Notes: a model not told the origin generated them from the sequence alone. A DNA stretch of 64,000 nucleotides from Rhodoferax sp. GW822-FHT02A01 (GCF_038784515.1 NZ_CP152376.1:1116001-1180000); one strand, 5' to 3'. Positions 10,428-21,077 are shown, counted from the stretch's first letter. Numbers and translations: made by a program.

Positions 10428-10898
10428 TTACAGCTCGGTCTTCAAACGGCCCAGCAAATCCGCATGCACGCCAGCATTGACTTCCTTGCGGAGAATCTGC
10501 TCGGCGCCCTTGACAGCCAGCGCAGCAACCTGCTCACGCAGTGCTTCACGGGCCTTGACGGTTTGCTGTTCAGCTTCAACCTTGGCGGCAGCAACGATCT
10601 TGTTGCCTTCTTCGGTTGCTTTGGCCTTGGCTTCTTCAACGATGGCTTGCGCGCGGCGTTCCGCGTCAGCCAGACGGCTTGCAGTCTCGTTGCGGGACTT
10701 GGCCAGCTCGTCTTCCACGCGCTTGTTGGCGCTGGTCAACTCTGCTTTGGCCTTGTCCGCAGCGGCCAAGCCGTCTGCGATTTTCTGCGCACGTTCATCG
10801 AGTGCTTTCGCTATCGGTGGCCACACGAGTTTCATCGTGAACATCACCAATATGAAAAACACCACCATCTGTGCGAAGAATGTTGCGTTAATACTCAC
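10428..10898 (-). CDS. atpF: ATP synthase b subunit
   Basis: 156 aa. One N-terminal membrane helix (residues ~5-27, [20 protein letters not shown]) followed by a long charged Ala/Lys/Glu coiled coil, the peripheral stalk of Fo. Standard length. Confidence 0.96.
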   Translation of the reverse strand: MSINATFFAQMVVFFILVMFTMKLVWPPIAKALDERAQKIADGLAAADKAKAELTSANKRVEDELAKSRNETASRLADAERRAQAIVEEAKAKATEEGNKIVAAAKVEAEQQTVKAREALREQVAALAVKGAEQILRKEVNAGVHADLLGRLKTEL

Positions 10899-10933
10899 AA
10901 CAACACCTCTCTAAGTTAGGAAGGCGAAAGGGC

Positions 10934-11182
<249 letters not shown>

Positions 11183-11242
11183 TTAAGAGCTCCTATGGAT
11201 TTAAGTTAACGAGAAAACAAAAAAGTGAAAAGACCGACAAAC

Positions 11243-12133
11243 TCAGTGGTGGTCGTGGGCCTGCCCCACATACACCAAGGTCAACATCATGAAAATGAAG
11301 GCCTGCAAAGCAACAATCAGAATGTGAAAGATTGCCCAACCGGTACCTGCAACCACATGACCCAACCACAAGGCGATGCCTGTAGCCGACCCGAAACCAA
11401 CCGCACCCATGAGTGCGATCAACATGAACACCAGCTCGCCAGCGTACATATTTCCGAACAACCGCATGCCGTGTGAAACGGTCTTGGCGGTGAATTCAAT
11501 CAGTTGCATGCTGAGATTCAGCACACCCAGAATCAGAGCAAAAACGGGGTTCTTGCTGGTACCGAACGGGGCGGTCACCAGTTCGTGCGCCCAGCCACCA
11601 GCACCCTTGATCTTGACGTTGTAGTACAGACAGACCAGCAAGACGGAGCAGGACATACCCAACGTAGTCGAGAGATCCGCCGTAGGCACTACACGCATGT
11701 AGGCGTGGTGAATATCACCACCTGCGGCGCCATAAATCTCTTCCCAGATCAGCGGGATCAGGTCCACAGGCAAGAAGTCCATGGAGTTCATCAAAAACAC
11801 CCACATGAACACGGTCAAAGCTAGGGGACCCACGAATTTGCGCGACTCGGCATTGTGAATAATGCCCTTGGCCTGGGTATCCACCATTTCCAGGAGGATT
11901 TCCACGGCGGCCTGCATGCGGCCAGGAACACCAGTCGTGACGCTACGCGCCACACGCCACATGACAAACATGCCCACCACGCCCAACAGGACAGACCAAA
12001 AAATGGAGTCCATATTGAAAACGGAGAAATCAACCACACCTGCTTGATGCGCTGTGCGCAAGTGCGTCAGGTGGTGGCCAATGTACTCGCCGGCCGTGAG
12101 GCCATGTTCCGCAACGTTTTCTTCAGCAGCCAT
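11243..12133 (-). CDS. atpB: ATP synthase a subunit
   Basis: 296 aa. Multi-pass Fo stator with the essential Arg in helix 4 (LGMSCSVLLV...NLSMQLIEFTAKTVSHGMRLFGNMYAGE region: MRLFGNMYAG) and terminal helices forming the proton half-channels. Slightly longer than the E. coli protein because of a soluble N-terminus. Confidence 0.96.
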   Translation of the reverse strand: MAAEENVAEHGLTAGEYIGHHLTHLRTAHQAGVVDFSVFNMDSIFWSVLLGVVGMFVMWRVARSVTTGVPGRMQAAVEILLEMVDTQAKGIIHNAESRKFVGPLALTVFMWVFLMNSMDFLPVDLIPLIWEEIYGAAGGDIHHAYMRVVPTADLSTTLGMSCSVLLVCLYYNVKIKGAGGWAHELVTAPFGTSKNPVFALILGVLNLSMQLIEFTAKTVSHGMRLFGNMYAGELVFMLIALMGAVGFGSATGIALWLGHVVAGTGWAIFHILIVALQAFIFMMLTLVYVGQAHDHH

Positions 12134-12171
12134 CAGTTACTCGTATCAGTTACTTTTGCCGTTAAGCGTTT

Positions 12172-12645
12172 TTAAATTTGCACTGTCTTTGGTTTTCGCT
12201 TGAAACCCAAAGCTAGCCAGTACACCTTCATCGTGACAATCAAACCTACCAGCATTGCCGGCCAGCTCAACCCCGCCACCATCAGGTGGGCCGCAAACAA
12301 GATGCCCACCGTCACCAAAATCTTGACCAACTCCCAGACAAAAAAGCTCAGCACAGCGGAACCCGCATTGACCGAAGCAAATTGCCCAGTAACTCCTCTT
12401 GCAAACAGCGCCGCCGGAACGACTACCGCCAGCGCGCCACAAGCCGCAGACCAACCAACGACCGATCTACCCGTCACACCCCAAGCCGCCAGAGCCACCA
12501 GGACTCCAACCACCACTTGTCCCGCAACAACCCACCATGGAGAAATTGCCGGATTTTGTTCGCGAAGCGCTTTTGCTTGTGCCGCAGTCAGCGGAGTGAA
12601 GTCAGAAACTTCTTCCACATCTGAATCTGGCGGGATTGTGACCAT
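12172..12645 (-). CDS. atpI: ATP synthase subunit I (AtpI)
   Basis: 157 aa. A soluble ~40-residue N-terminus is followed by four hydrophobic helices; the last segment LVGLIVTMKVYWLALGFKRK is typical of AtpI, a non-structural assembly factor for the c-ring encoded first in many atp operons. The start at 12645 gives the full protein; it lies 38 bp upstream of atpB. Confidence 0.88.
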   Translation of the reverse strand: MVTIPPDSDVEEVSDFTPLTAAQAKALREQNPAISPWWVVAGQVVVGVLVALAAWGVTGRSVVGWSAACGALAVVVPAALFARGVTGQFASVNAGSAVLSFFVWELVKILVTVGILFAAHLMVAGLSWPAMLVGLIVTMKVYWLALGFKRKPKTVQI

Positions 12646-12697
12646 GTCAAATTACGCCCAGGTTACAGACTGACTGCAGATTTGTGCACAGCCCGCG

Positions 12698-12726
12698 ATT
12701 ATACGTAGAAACCCAGACCCTCATTA
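12698..12726 (-). promoter_or_regulatory. Candidate sigma70 promoter of the atp operon
   Basis: Minus strand: TATAAT (12698-12703) with a weak TAATGA -35 (12721-12726) at 17-nt spacing, about 55 nt upstream of atpI. The -10 is perfect, the -35 poor. Confidence 0.4.
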
Positions 12727-12802
12727 CACGTCCTTTACAAAAAAGCGCCACCGCGCAGTAGCGCCCGCGCACTGCATAATTTGCCCCTACTACAACCACA
12801 CC

Positions 12803-13105
12803 ATGTCTACACCTGACGCGCCCACACCCCAAGCAGGCAGTTCCCGCGCTGAGTCGCTGATCGAATACCCCTGCAAGTTTCCAATCAAGGTCATGGGCAA
12901 CAAGGTGGACGGGCTGGTACATGCCATCACCAGCATCACCCGAGAATTCGACCCCGCATTTGACGCCAGCACCATCGAACTGCGCGAAAGCAAGGGTGGC
13001 AAATACCTGGGCGTTACCGTCACGGTGAACGCCACCAGCCGCGAGCAACTCGACGAGCTCTACCGCACGCTCAGCACCCACCCCATGGTCAAGGTTGTGC
13101 TGTAA
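12803..13105 (+). CDS. ybeD: YbeD/DUF493 family protein
   Basis: 100 aa, an ACT-like ferredoxin fold ([14 protein letters not shown] ... [33 protein letters not shown]). In many proteobacteria it precedes lipB, as here (10-bp gap), and is thought to be linked to lipoate metabolism as a small regulatory or binding protein. No catalytic residues are known. Confidence 0.88.
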   Translation: MSTPDAPTPQAGSSRAESLIEYPCKFPIKVMGNKVDGLVHAITSITREFDPAFDASTIELRESKGGKYLGVTVTVNATSREQLDELYRTLSTHPMVKVVL

Positions 13106-13115
13106 GGGCTGGCGC

Positions 13116-13805
13116 ATGCAGATTAGTCAACTGGGACGCGTAGAGTACCTGCCAACGTACTCCGCCATGCAGGCATTCACGGAACAGCGTTATGCCAATG
13201 GGGCCACGGAAGACCAGCTTTGGATTTGCGAGCACCCTCCCGTATACACGCAAGGCCTGGCCGGCAAACCAGAGCACATCTACAACCCGGGCGACATTCC
13301 GGTTGTCCAGACGAATCGCGGCGGGCAGGTCACCTACCACGGCCCGGGTCAGGTCATGGGCTACCCCCTGATGGACCTCAAACGCGTCGGCTACTTCGTC
13401 AAGGAATATGTGTACCGCATCGAAGAGGCGGTCATTCGCACCTTGCTGCATTTCGGCGTGACCGGCCATCGCGTTGCGGGCGCGCCGGGCATTTATGTGC
13501 GACTGGATGACCCTGCGGGTCATGCGCCTTTGCCCAATCGCCCGGGCAAGGATGCGCCGACCGCAGAGCCGGATTTCACCGGCCTGGGAAAGATCTCGGC
13601 GCTTGGCATCAAGGTCAATCGCAATTGCACCTACCATGGTGTCGCACTGAATGTCGCCATGGACCTGGAACCCTTCCAGCGTATCAACCCTTGCGGTTAT
13701 GTAGCCCTGCAAACCGTGGACCTTTCTACAATCGGCTTTCAGGTCAGTTGGCAGGATGCCGCTGATGTTCTGAGCCACAAGCTCGCAACCTACCTGGCGC
13801 CCTGA
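13116..13805 (+). CDS. lipB: Octanoyl-ACP:protein N-octanoyltransferase
   Basis: 229 aa. Transfers octanoate from acyl carrier protein to lipoyl domains, the first step of lipoate synthesis. [18 protein letters not shown], the catalytic Lys in [14 protein letters not shown] and Cys in RINPCGY are all visible. A short Pro-rich insertion lies near residue 140. The start at 13116 ([11 protein letters not shown]) fits the family better than the codon seven upstream. Followed 23 bp later by lipA. Confidence 0.95.
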   Translation: MQISQLGRVEYLPTYSAMQAFTEQRYANGATEDQLWICEHPPVYTQGLAGKPEHIYNPGDIPVVQTNRGGQVTYHGPGQVMGYPLMDLKRVGYFVKEYVYRIEEAVIRTLLHFGVTGHRVAGAPGIYVRLDDPAGHAPLPNRPGKDAPTAEPDFTGLGKISALGIKVNRNCTYHGVALNVAMDLEPFQRINPCGYVALQTVDLSTIGFQVSWQDAADVLSHKLATYLAP

Positions 13806-13828
13806 GGTGCCATCACTTCGCCCACACC

Positions 13829-14824
13829 ATGAGCCAAAACGACAGCACCCCCACCGTACGGGAAGCACAGAGCACAGCGGAATACAACCCGTCTGCCAAA
13901 CAGAAGGCTGCCGCCAAACTGTCACGCATTCCGGTCAAGGTACAGGCTGGCGAAGTGCTCAAGAAACCTGAATGGATTCGCGTCAAGGCGGGTTCCCCCT
14001 CCACCCGCTTTTATGAAATCAAGGACGTCTTGCGCGCCAACAAGCTGGTAACCGTGTGCGAGGAAGCCAGCTGCCCCAACATTGGTGAATGCTTTGGCAA
14101 GGGCACGGCCACCTTCATGATCATGGGCGACAAGTGCACACGCCGCTGCCCGTTCTGCGACGTGGGCCACGGTCGCCCGGATCCGCTGGATGTGAATGAG
14201 CCCGACAACCTAGCCAAGACCATTGCCCAGTTGAAGCTGAGCTACGTGGTCATCACCAGCGTGGATCGCGATGACCTGCGCGACGGTGGCGCTGGCCACT
14301 TTGTGGAATGCATCCGCAAGACACGCGAGCTCTCGCCCACCACCCAGATCGAAGTGCTGGTGCCTGACTTCCGGGGACGTGACGACCGCGCCTTGGAAAT
14401 CCTGAAAGCCGCCCCACCGGATGTGATGAACCACAACCTGGAAACCATTCCGCGCCTGTACAAGGAAGCGCGCCCCGGGTCGGACTACCAGTTCTCACTC
14501 AATCTGCTGAAGAAATTCAAGGCCCTGTTTCCGGACGTGCCCACCAAGAGCGGCCTGATGGTGGGCCTGGGCGAAACCGACGAAGAGATTCTGGAAGTCA
14601 TGCGCGACATGCGTGCGCACAACATCGAGATGCTCACCATAGGCCAGTACCTCGCCCCGTCGACCAGCCACTTGCCGGTGCGCCGCTATGTGCATCCGGA
14701 TACGTTCAAGATGTTCGAGGCCGAAGCCTACAAGATGGGATTCAAGCACGCAGCCGTCGGTGCGATGGTGCGCTCGAGCTACCACGCCGATCAGCAAGCG
14801 CATTCCGCCGCCCAGGCGAGCTAG
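13829..14824 (+). CDS. lipA: Lipoyl synthase (radical SAM)
   Basis: 331 aa. Inserts two sulfurs into protein-bound octanoyl groups. The auxiliary cluster motif [12 protein letters not shown] and the radical-SAM motif [13 protein letters not shown] are intact, as is the C-terminal RSSYHAD serine region that ligates the auxiliary cluster. Operon with ybeD and lipB. Confidence 0.97.
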   Translation: MSQNDSTPTVREAQSTAEYNPSAKQKAAAKLSRIPVKVQAGEVLKKPEWIRVKAGSPSTRFYEIKDVLRANKLVTVCEEASCPNIGECFGKGTATFMIMGDKCTRRCPFCDVGHGRPDPLDVNEPDNLAKTIAQLKLSYVVITSVDRDDLRDGGAGHFVECIRKTRELSPTTQIEVLVPDFRGRDDRALEILKAAPPDVMNHNLETIPRLYKEARPGSDYQFSLNLLKKFKALFPDVPTKSGLMVGLGETDEEILEVMRDMRAHNIEMLTIGQYLAPSTSHLPVRRYVHPDTFKMFEAEAYKMGFKHAAVGAMVRSSYHADQQAHSAAQAS

Positions 14825-14854
14825 CCAACAGCAGCGCCTTTGGCCATCTGACCA

Positions 14855-15958
14855 TCAAGGATTGCCAGAAGTCATTGGCGCCTTGCGCTGGGGCACCAAA
14901 GCGTGTCCCGCGCCACGACTCCGTAGTTCCTGGGCAGCTTGTAGAGCGGCTTCCTTCCTGGTCACCGCATAGGCCTGCAGCTTCAGCAGTGTGGGCCGGG
15001 AGGGCACGGCGGGGCTCGCTTGCACCGCCGCCAGCTCGTTGAAGCTGCGCTCATAGGATGCAGCCACTTCACTGTGCAATGCATCGGCAAGTTGATCGAA
15101 TGACATTCCCCGGCGATCCGTCAGCAAAGCGCCCCAGCGCGCGGAAATGGCCTGGTCTTCCCGCAAGAAGCGCTGAATGGCAGCGCGGGTTTCCAGCTCT
15201 TCCTCATAGCGGTAGGGCGGCGGGGAGATTCCGGCCAACAGCGTAACAATCACCGCAAGCGCCAACGCAGCCGTCCACCGCCGTGAGGGCCCCGCATATC
15301 CGCCATCCGGCAAACCCAAGGGCCGCCGCAGCAAGCCGCCCAGCAAGCCCCCTGCCAGCAAGCCACCGCCATGCGCCGCGTTGTCGATCCCGGGAAGAAA
15401 GAATCCCAGCAGCAGCATCAACGCAGAAAACACCAGCGCACCCACGAACAGCCAGCGAAATTCGAAGGGGTCAATACTGCGTCGCTCGCGCCACAGAAAC
15501 ACCAGCAAAGCGCCGTATAGGCCAAAGATGGCACCGGAAGCGCCACCGGAAACTCGCGGCTGCCCATGCATCGCCAACGACACCAGGTTGCCTACAACCC
15601 CGGCCCCCAGATACAGGACCACAAAGCGCCATCGACCCAGCACGCGCTCCATCAGTCGACCCACGTCCCAAAGCGCCCACATATTGACCACGATATGGAT
15701 CAGGCTGAAGTGCACAAAGACAGCGCTCAGCAAGCGCCACCACTCGCCGCTTTGGGTGGCAGGGCCGAAGTTCGCACCCCACTGCATGGGAACGCCGGGT
15801 GTCATATGCCACAGCGCCCGACCAGACCAAGCCATCACAAGAAACAACAGCACATTGCAGACGATCAGCATGGTGATCACCGGGACCTGACGCACGGGGC
15901 TACGCATCCACTCATGCAGGCTGAGCGTTGCGGCTACAGAAGGATCGCGAGGTGTCAT
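14855..15958 (-). CDS. Rhomboid-family intramembrane serine protease
   Basis: 367 aa. Six-plus membrane helices in the N-terminal two thirds: catalytic Ser in SGGASGAIFGLYGALL and catalytic His in GIDNAAHGGGLLAGG; HFSLIHIVVNMWALWDVG is the conserved helix 2 with the His/Asn oxyanion residues. The last ~140 residues are soluble and helical, an unusual C-terminal extension of unknown role. Substrates unknown. Convergent with lipA, divergent from aroQ. Confidence 0.9.
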   Translation of the reverse strand: MTPRDPSVAATLSLHEWMRSPVRQVPVITMLIVCNVLLFLVMAWSGRALWHMTPGVPMQWGANFGPATQSGEWWRLLSAVFVHFSLIHIVVNMWALWDVGRLMERVLGRWRFVVLYLGAGVVGNLVSLAMHGQPRVSGGASGAIFGLYGALLVFLWRERRSIDPFEFRWLFVGALVFSALMLLLGFFLPGIDNAAHGGGLLAGGLLGGLLRRPLGLPDGGYAGPSRRWTAALALAVIVTLLAGISPPPYRYEEELETRAAIQRFLREDQAISARWGALLTDRRGMSFDQLADALHSEVAASYERSFNELAAVQASPAVPSRPTLLKLQAYAVTRKEAALQAAQELRSRGAGHALVPQRKAPMTSGNP

Positions 15959-16062
15959 GGAGGCATTCAGGAGCTGTACTGGAGCATTATCGGGAATACC
16001 GGCCTACCCCAGGTAAACGGCGAAGCAGCCGATAATCACCATCCTCAATCAGGAGCGTGCAC

Positions 16063-16509
16063 ATGAAAGTACTGGTACTCAACGGCGTCAACCTCAACAT
16101 GTTCGGCAAGCGCGACCCTGCGCAATACGGCACGGTCACACTCGAAGAAATCAACTTGCGCCTGGCCGAACTGGGCCAGGAACTGGGGGTTTCTGTGGAG
16201 TGCTACCAGACCAACATTGAAGGTGAAATGTGTCAGCGCATTCACCAGGCATTCCACGACAAGGTGGATGCGGTACTGATCAATGCGGGTGCCTGGACCC
16301 ACTACAGCTACGGCATACGGGATGCGCTGGCCATCCTCACCTGCCCAATTGTGGAAGTGCATATGTCCAACATCCACGCGCGCGAAGCATTCCGCCATGT
16401 GTCGGTCTTCTCCGAAATCGTGCGCGGGCAGATCTGCGGCTTCGGCGCAGAAAGTTATCTGCTGGGGCTGCGCGCTGGCGTGGCTGCGGCCAAGACCGCA
16501 AAGAAATAG
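16063..16509 (+). CDS. aroQ: 3-dehydroquinate dehydratase, type II
   Basis: 148 aa, dodecameric type II enzyme of the shikimate pathway. Active-site Tyr in RDPAQYG, Asn in INAGAWTHYS and His in VEVHMSN are present. The start at 16063 is chosen by AGGAG 7 nt upstream; a GTG two codons earlier is less likely. Confidence 0.96.
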   Translation: MKVLVLNGVNLNMFGKRDPAQYGTVTLEEINLRLAELGQELGVSVECYQTNIEGEMCQRIHQAFHDKVDAVLINAGAWTHYSYGIRDALAILTCPIVEVHMSNIHAREAFRHVSVFSEIVRGQICGFGAESYLLGLRAGVAAAKTAKK

Positions 16510-16519
16510 GAAAGCGCAT

Positions 16520-17569
16520 ATGCCCTACCAAGCCAATCCCGAGCGATACGACGGCCGCATGCCTTACCGCAACTGCGGCAAGAGCGGGCTCAAACTCCCG
16601 TCCATCACACTGGGCCTGTGGCACAACTTTGGCGATGCCACCCCCATGGAGACGCAGCGCCAGATGCTGCGCACAGCATTTGACCTGGGCATCACGCATT
16701 TCGATCTGGCCAACAACTACGGCCCACCGTTCGGCAGCTCGGAAACCAATTTTGGCGAGCACATGCGCAGGGACTTCAAACCCTACCGGGATGAGCTGCT
16801 GATCTCCACCAAGGCGGGCTGGGAAATGTGGCCCGGCCCCTACGGACAAGGTGGCGGCTCCCGCAAATATGTGCTGGCCAGTCTGGACCAGAGCCTGCAG
16901 CGCATGGGCCTGGACTATGTGGACATTTTCTATTCGCACCGCTTCGACCCCGACACACCCCTGGAGGAAACCATGGGTGCCCTGGCCAGTGCCGTACAGC
17001 AAGGCAAGGCACTTTATGTCGGCATCAGCAGCTACTCGGCCGGCAAGACGCGCGAGGCTGCGGCCATCCTGAAAAGCATGGGCGTTCCCATGCTGATTCA
17101 CCAGCCCTCCTACAGCATGCTCAACCGCTGGATCGAGGAAGATCTGCTGGATGCGCTCGAAGATACCGGCATGGGTTGCATCGCATTCAGTGCATTGGCC
17201 CAAGGCCTGTTGACCAACAAGTACCTGCACGGCGTACCCGAAGACGCACGGGTCAATCGCCCGGGGGGTGGCTCCTTTACCGCCGACTACCTGAGCGAGA
17301 CCAACCTGCGCCACGTGCGCGCCCTGCATGCGATTGCCCTGGCACGCGGCCAGTCTCTGGCGCAAATGGCCGTGGCCTGGGTGCTGCGTGATGCGCGCGT
17401 GACTTCGGCCCTGATCGGCGCCAGCAAACCCGAGCAGATCATCGACCTGGCAGGCGCCATGCACAACAAGGATTTCTCTGCCGACGAACTTGCGGCCATT
17501 GACGTTCATGCTGTGGAAGGTGGCATCAACCTCTGGAAGAAGCCTTCCACCGACCAACGCCCCAGTTGA
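16520..17569 (+). CDS. Aldo/keto reductase, YghZ-like (L-glyceraldehyde-3-phosphate reductase family)
   Basis: 349 aa, a TIM-barrel NADPH-dependent reductase. DLANNYGPPFGSSE contains the catalytic Tyr, ISTKAGWEMWPGPYG is the beta-hairpin region typical of YghZ, and the C-terminal ALIGASKPEQI binds the NADP phosphate. Ten bp after aroQ and 3 bp before an AraC-type regulator. The exact substrate cannot be decided; YghZ reduces L-glyceraldehyde 3-phosphate and methylglyoxal. Confidence 0.88.
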   Translation: MPYQANPERYDGRMPYRNCGKSGLKLPSITLGLWHNFGDATPMETQRQMLRTAFDLGITHFDLANNYGPPFGSSETNFGEHMRRDFKPYRDELLISTKAGWEMWPGPYGQGGGSRKYVLASLDQSLQRMGLDYVDIFYSHRFDPDTPLEETMGALASAVQQGKALYVGISSYSAGKTREAAAILKSMGVPMLIHQPSYSMLNRWIEEDLLDALEDTGMGCIAFSALAQGLLTNKYLHGVPEDARVNRPGGGSFTADYLSETNLRHVRALHAIALARGQSLAQMAVAWVLRDARVTSALIGASKPEQIIDLAGAMHNKDFSADELAAIDVHAVEGGINLWKKPSTDQRPS

Positions 17570-17572
17570 ACC

Positions 17573-18262
17573 ATGCACAGCGCACACGGCTCACTCTCCC
17601 TGCGCCAGTACGGCAACTCGCCGGGCAGCCATGCGCACGCCCACTTTCAGGTGTTGCTTGGCGTGGAAGGCACGCTGGAGATTGAGGTGCAGGGCAAGGG
17701 GCGGCGCATTGTGCCGGGTGATGGGTGTGTCATCGCGCCGTGGGAGCGGCACGACTTCGAGGCGCGCCGCATGGCCCGTTGCCTCGTGCTGGATACCGAG
17801 GAATCGGGGTGGGCTGCATGTGCTGGCAACCCGGCACAGCCGGCGGCGGCTCGCGCGCTGGCGAAATATCTCAGCCAAGCACTGGAGCAGCCGCAGAGCC
17901 TGGCCTGGCACTATGGTCCCATGCTCTTGCTCGACTGCTGGCGTGCGCCCAGCACAACCTTTGCCCGCAGCCGCCGTGCCATTGACTGGACCGCGCTTGG
18001 GAAGTGGTGTCAGGAGCATATGCACCGTCCACTGACGGTTGCGGATCTGGCGGAGCAGGTGTGCCTCAGCCCCACCCAGTTTGCTGCGCGCTGCCGCCAG
18101 GAGACCGGCATCAGTGCCATGCAGTGGCTGCGGGGTTTGCGTCTTGCCCGCGCGCGGGTGCTGCGCGCACAAGGGCTGCCAACCGCCGTGGTCGCGGCGC
18201 GCTGTGGCTACCAGTCTGCCTCTGCCTTGGGCGCGGCACTGCGTCAGCACTTGGATCATTGA
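17573..18262 (+). CDS. AraC-family regulator with N-terminal cupin
   Basis: 229 aa. Cupin-type sensor (HAHAHFQVLLGVEGTLEIEV ... PGDGCVIAPWERHDF) followed by two helix-turn-helix motifs (LTVADLAEQVCLSPTQFAARCRQETG and LPTAVVAARCGYQSASALGAALRQHL). Starts 3 bp after the aldo/keto reductase, so it may regulate that gene or the EamA exporter that follows. Ligand unknown. Confidence 0.85.
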   Translation: MHSAHGSLSLRQYGNSPGSHAHAHFQVLLGVEGTLEIEVQGKGRRIVPGDGCVIAPWERHDFEARRMARCLVLDTEESGWAACAGNPAQPAAARALAKYLSQALEQPQSLAWHYGPMLLLDCWRAPSTTFARSRRAIDWTALGKWCQEHMHRPLTVADLAEQVCLSPTQFAARCRQETGISAMQWLRGLRLARARVLRAQGLPTAVVAARCGYQSASALGAALRQHLDH

Positions 18263-18325
18263 AACCGTCGTTGTGCGCTAGTTGGCCGTCGTTACGCGCG
18301 CTTGCAGGGCCCTAAGCTACAACGC

Positions 18326-19195
18326 ATGCAAGCCAACCTCTATGCCATTGCCGCCATTGCTCTGTGGGCGTCGCTTGCCGCACTCGGTGTGGCGCTGCGA
18401 CACGTGCCGCCCTTCTTGCTGACCGGCATCACGCTCATGGTCGGCAGCATGCTGGCTTGGCCCATGGTAGCCCGACAGCCGCAGTTGTGGAGGATTGCGC
18501 CGTCCTCTTTGGTTCTGGGCGTATTCACTTTGTTCGGCTTCCACTTCCTGTTATTCATCGCGCTGCGACTGGCACCGGCGGTTGAGGTCAATCTGGTGAA
18601 CTACCTGTGGCCGCTGTTCATCGTCATTCTGTCGCCGCTGTACCTGCCACACATCCGGTTGCGCGCGGTGCATGTCATAGCCGCCCTGATCGGCTTTGCG
18701 GGTGCGGCCATTGCCATTCTCGGCAGCCGCCGTGCCGAAACCCAGTCTGTAAGTCTTGGCTGGGGCGCTGCGCTGGGTTACGGGCTGGCACTTTGCTCGG
18801 GCCTGATCTGGGCCAACTATTCTCTGCAAACCGTCCGACGCACCGCCCTGGGTCAAGGCATTCCCACGGCGGCCATTGGTCTGTTCGGTTTGCTATCAGG
18901 TCTGCTTTCGCTTCTCTGCCATGTTGCGCTGGAGCCGCCAGTGCCACTGAGCCTTACGGACTGGACGCAGCTGGCCGTCTTGGGACTGGGGCCGCTGGGC
19001 GGCGCGTTCTATCTGTGGGACGCAGCACTCAAGCGCGGGGATGCGCGGCATATCGGCTTGCTGTCTTTCCTCACTCCGCTGCTGTCCACCCTGACCTTGC
19101 TGGCCGTGCGTGCGCAGATGCCCAGCACTTCGGTGATTCTGGCTGCCATCATGATTGTTGGCGCGGCCGTCTTGGGAACGCGCTCAGCCAAGTAG
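18326..19195 (+). CDS. EamA/DMT-superfamily exporter, YddG-like
   Basis: 289 aa with about ten hydrophobic helices arranged as two EamA repeats. The segments VNYLWPLFIVILSP and GPLGGAFYLWDAALKRGDAR are typical of the YddG group, which exports aromatic amino acids. The start at 18326 drops an eight-codon extension lacking a ribosome site. A hairpin (19222-19247) separates it from the converging ptsI. Confidence 0.82.
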   Translation: MQANLYAIAAIALWASLAALGVALRHVPPFLLTGITLMVGSMLAWPMVARQPQLWRIAPSSLVLGVFTLFGFHFLLFIALRLAPAVEVNLVNYLWPLFIVILSPLYLPHIRLRAVHVIAALIGFAGAAIAILGSRRAETQSVSLGWGAALGYGLALCSGLIWANYSLQTVRRTALGQGIPTAAIGLFGLLSGLLSLLCHVALEPPVPLSLTDWTQLAVLGLGPLGGAFYLWDAALKRGDARHIGLLSFLTPLLSTLTLLAVRAQMPSTSVILAAIMIVGAAVLGTRSAK

Positions 19196-19221
19196 CACAC
19201 GCTGACGAACTCTTGGACGTG

Positions 19222-19247
19222 CACGCCTGGGAACGCGTGCAGGCGTG
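19222..19247. terminator. Hairpin between convergent eamA-like gene and ptsI
   Basis: 8-bp perfect stem CACGCCTG / CAGGCGTG with a 10-nt loop; no T run on either side, so termination is only likely from position. Confidence 0.4.
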
Positions 19248-19252
19248 ACCCG

Positions 19253-21031
19253 TTATGCAGATGCGAGGGCTTTGGCAGGGTCTTCCGCGGTGCGCACCTT
19301 GTGCGCCCAGTTGACCAGTTTGCTGGCGTCTGCGCGCAGAATTTCCTGCTTGACTGCAAGAATTTGCGCCGGATGCATGGAGAAGCTGCGCAGGCCCATT
19401 CCCAGCAACAAACGGGTCATGGCCGTGTCACCTGCCATCTCGCCGCAGACGCTGACTTCCTTGCCTTGGGCACGGCATTCGGCAATGGTGTCGGCCACCA
19501 GTTGCAGAACCGCCGGGTGCAGTGGGTCATACAGATGGGCAACCGATTCGTCTGCCCGGTCAATCGCCAATGTGTACTGGATCAGATCGTTGGTACCTAT
19601 GGACAGGAAATCAAAGTACTTGAGAAACAGCTTCAGGCTCAGGGCCGCAGCCGGTATTTCGATCATGGCACCCAACTTGACTGGACCATAGGCAATACCC
19701 TTGTTGTCCAGCAAAGCCCGTGCATGGTCAATGTGCGCCAGCGTCTGGCGGATCTCGCGCGCATGCGCCAGCATGGGCACCAGCAACTGGACAGGGCCAT
19801 GTGCTGCTGCCCGCAAGATGGCCCGCAGTTGCGTCAGGAACATCGCCGGGTCAGCCAGACTCCAGCGAATGGCACGCAGACCCAGCGCGGGGTTGAGGTG
19901 GGCGTCATCCCGGATGGAGTCGTCCAGCGGCTTGTCTGCGCCCACGTCCACCGTGCGGATGGTGACCGGCAAGCCGCGCATGCCCTCCACTGCGCGTTTG
20001 TAGGCTTGGTATTGCTCCTCCTCATCGGGCAGCTTGCCCTGACGCCCCATGAACAGAAACTCGCTGCGAAACAGCCCCACGCCCAGGGCGCCGGACTTGA
20101 GCGCCTGCTCAGCATCGTCCGGCATTTCGATATTGGCCAGCAGCTGCACCTTTTCTCCGTCCATCGTGACAGCTGGCGTATGCAACAGGCGCTGCAAGCG
20201 ACCCCGCTCCAGCTCGCCCTGGCGCTGCTTGAAGCCGTATTCAGCCAGGATGATGGGGGACGGATCCACAATGACCACGCCCGAATCCCCATCGATGATG
20301 ACCCAGTCGTCCTGGCGCACCAGTTGGCTGCAGGTGCGCGCACCGACTACCGCTGGAATGTCCATGCTGCGTGCGACGATGGCGGTGTGCGAGGTGCGCC
20401 CTCCCACATCCGTGATGAATCCGGCGAACACGCTTTGCTTGAACTGCAACATGTCGGCGGGCGACAGGTCATGTGCCACCAGTACCAGAGGCACATCCAC
20501 TGTGTCGTCCAGCAGCAGGTCTTGCTGGGATTGCTTACGCGCCGGTCGGTGGCCATGCGGCACCTGAATAGGTGAGGATGCGCCCTTCATGGCGCGCAGC
20601 ACACGCTCCACAATTTGCTCCAGATCTGCCTTGCGTTCGCGCAGATAGGCGTCTTCCATTTCGTCGAAGTGGCGGGCGATGACCTCCAGTTGCGTGGTCA
20701 GGGCCCATTCCGCGTTGTAGAGGCGGTCTGTAATCCAGTGCTTAATGCCACTGATCAGTTCGGCATCCTGCAGCAGCATCAGATGCACGTCCAGCAAGGC
20801 ACTGAGTTCGTGCGGCGCCTCTTTGGGCCCCATGCGGGTGATGCTTTCCTGCATCCGGTGAATTTCGTCCACCACCGCATCACGTCCCGCACGCACCCTG
20901 TCGATTTCAGCCTTTACCTGCGTAGCATCGATGAAATAGTGCGCCACATCCACCCGGCTTGATGCCACCAGGACCGCGCGTCCGATGGCGACACCACGGG
21001 ATACTGCCAGGCCGTGGATGGAGAAGGTCAA
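19253..21031 (-). CDS. ptsI: PTS enzyme I (phosphoenolpyruvate-protein phosphotransferase)
   Basis: 592 aa. Takes phosphate from PEP to HPr. The phosphorylated His is in GGRTSHTAIVARS; the PEP barrel ends with VSVCGEMAGD. The start is TTG at 21031 because it has AAGGAG at the right distance and the protein then begins (M)TFSIHGLAVSRGVAIG, the family N-terminus. Third gene of EIIA-HPr-EI. Confidence 0.94.
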   Translation of the reverse strand: MTFSIHGLAVSRGVAIGRAVLVASSRVDVAHYFIDATQVKAEIDRVRAGRDAVVDEIHRMQESITRMGPKEAPHELSALLDVHLMLLQDAELISGIKHWITDRLYNAEWALTTQLEVIARHFDEMEDAYLRERKADLEQIVERVLRAMKGASSPIQVPHGHRPARKQSQQDLLLDDTVDVPLVLVAHDLSPADMLQFKQSVFAGFITDVGGRTSHTAIVARSMDIPAVVGARTCSQLVRQDDWVIIDGDSGVVIVDPSPIILAEYGFKQRQGELERGRLQRLLHTPAVTMDGEKVQLLANIEMPDDAEQALKSGALGVGLFRSEFLFMGRQGKLPDEEEQYQAYKRAVEGMRGLPVTIRTVDVGADKPLDDSIRDDAHLNPALGLRAIRWSLADPAMFLTQLRAILRAAAHGPVQLLVPMLAHAREIRQTLAHIDHARALLDNKGIAYGPVKLGAMIEIPAAALSLKLFLKYFDFLSIGTNDLIQYTLAIDRADESVAHLYDPLHPAVLQLVADTIAECRAQGKEVSVCGEMAGDTAMTRLLLGMGLRSFSMHPAQILAVKQEILRADASKLVNWAHKVRTAEDPAKALASA

Positions 21032-21077
21032 GCAACGCTCCTTTTGCGAGCGAGTGGCTGAGACGCCGTACGCGTCT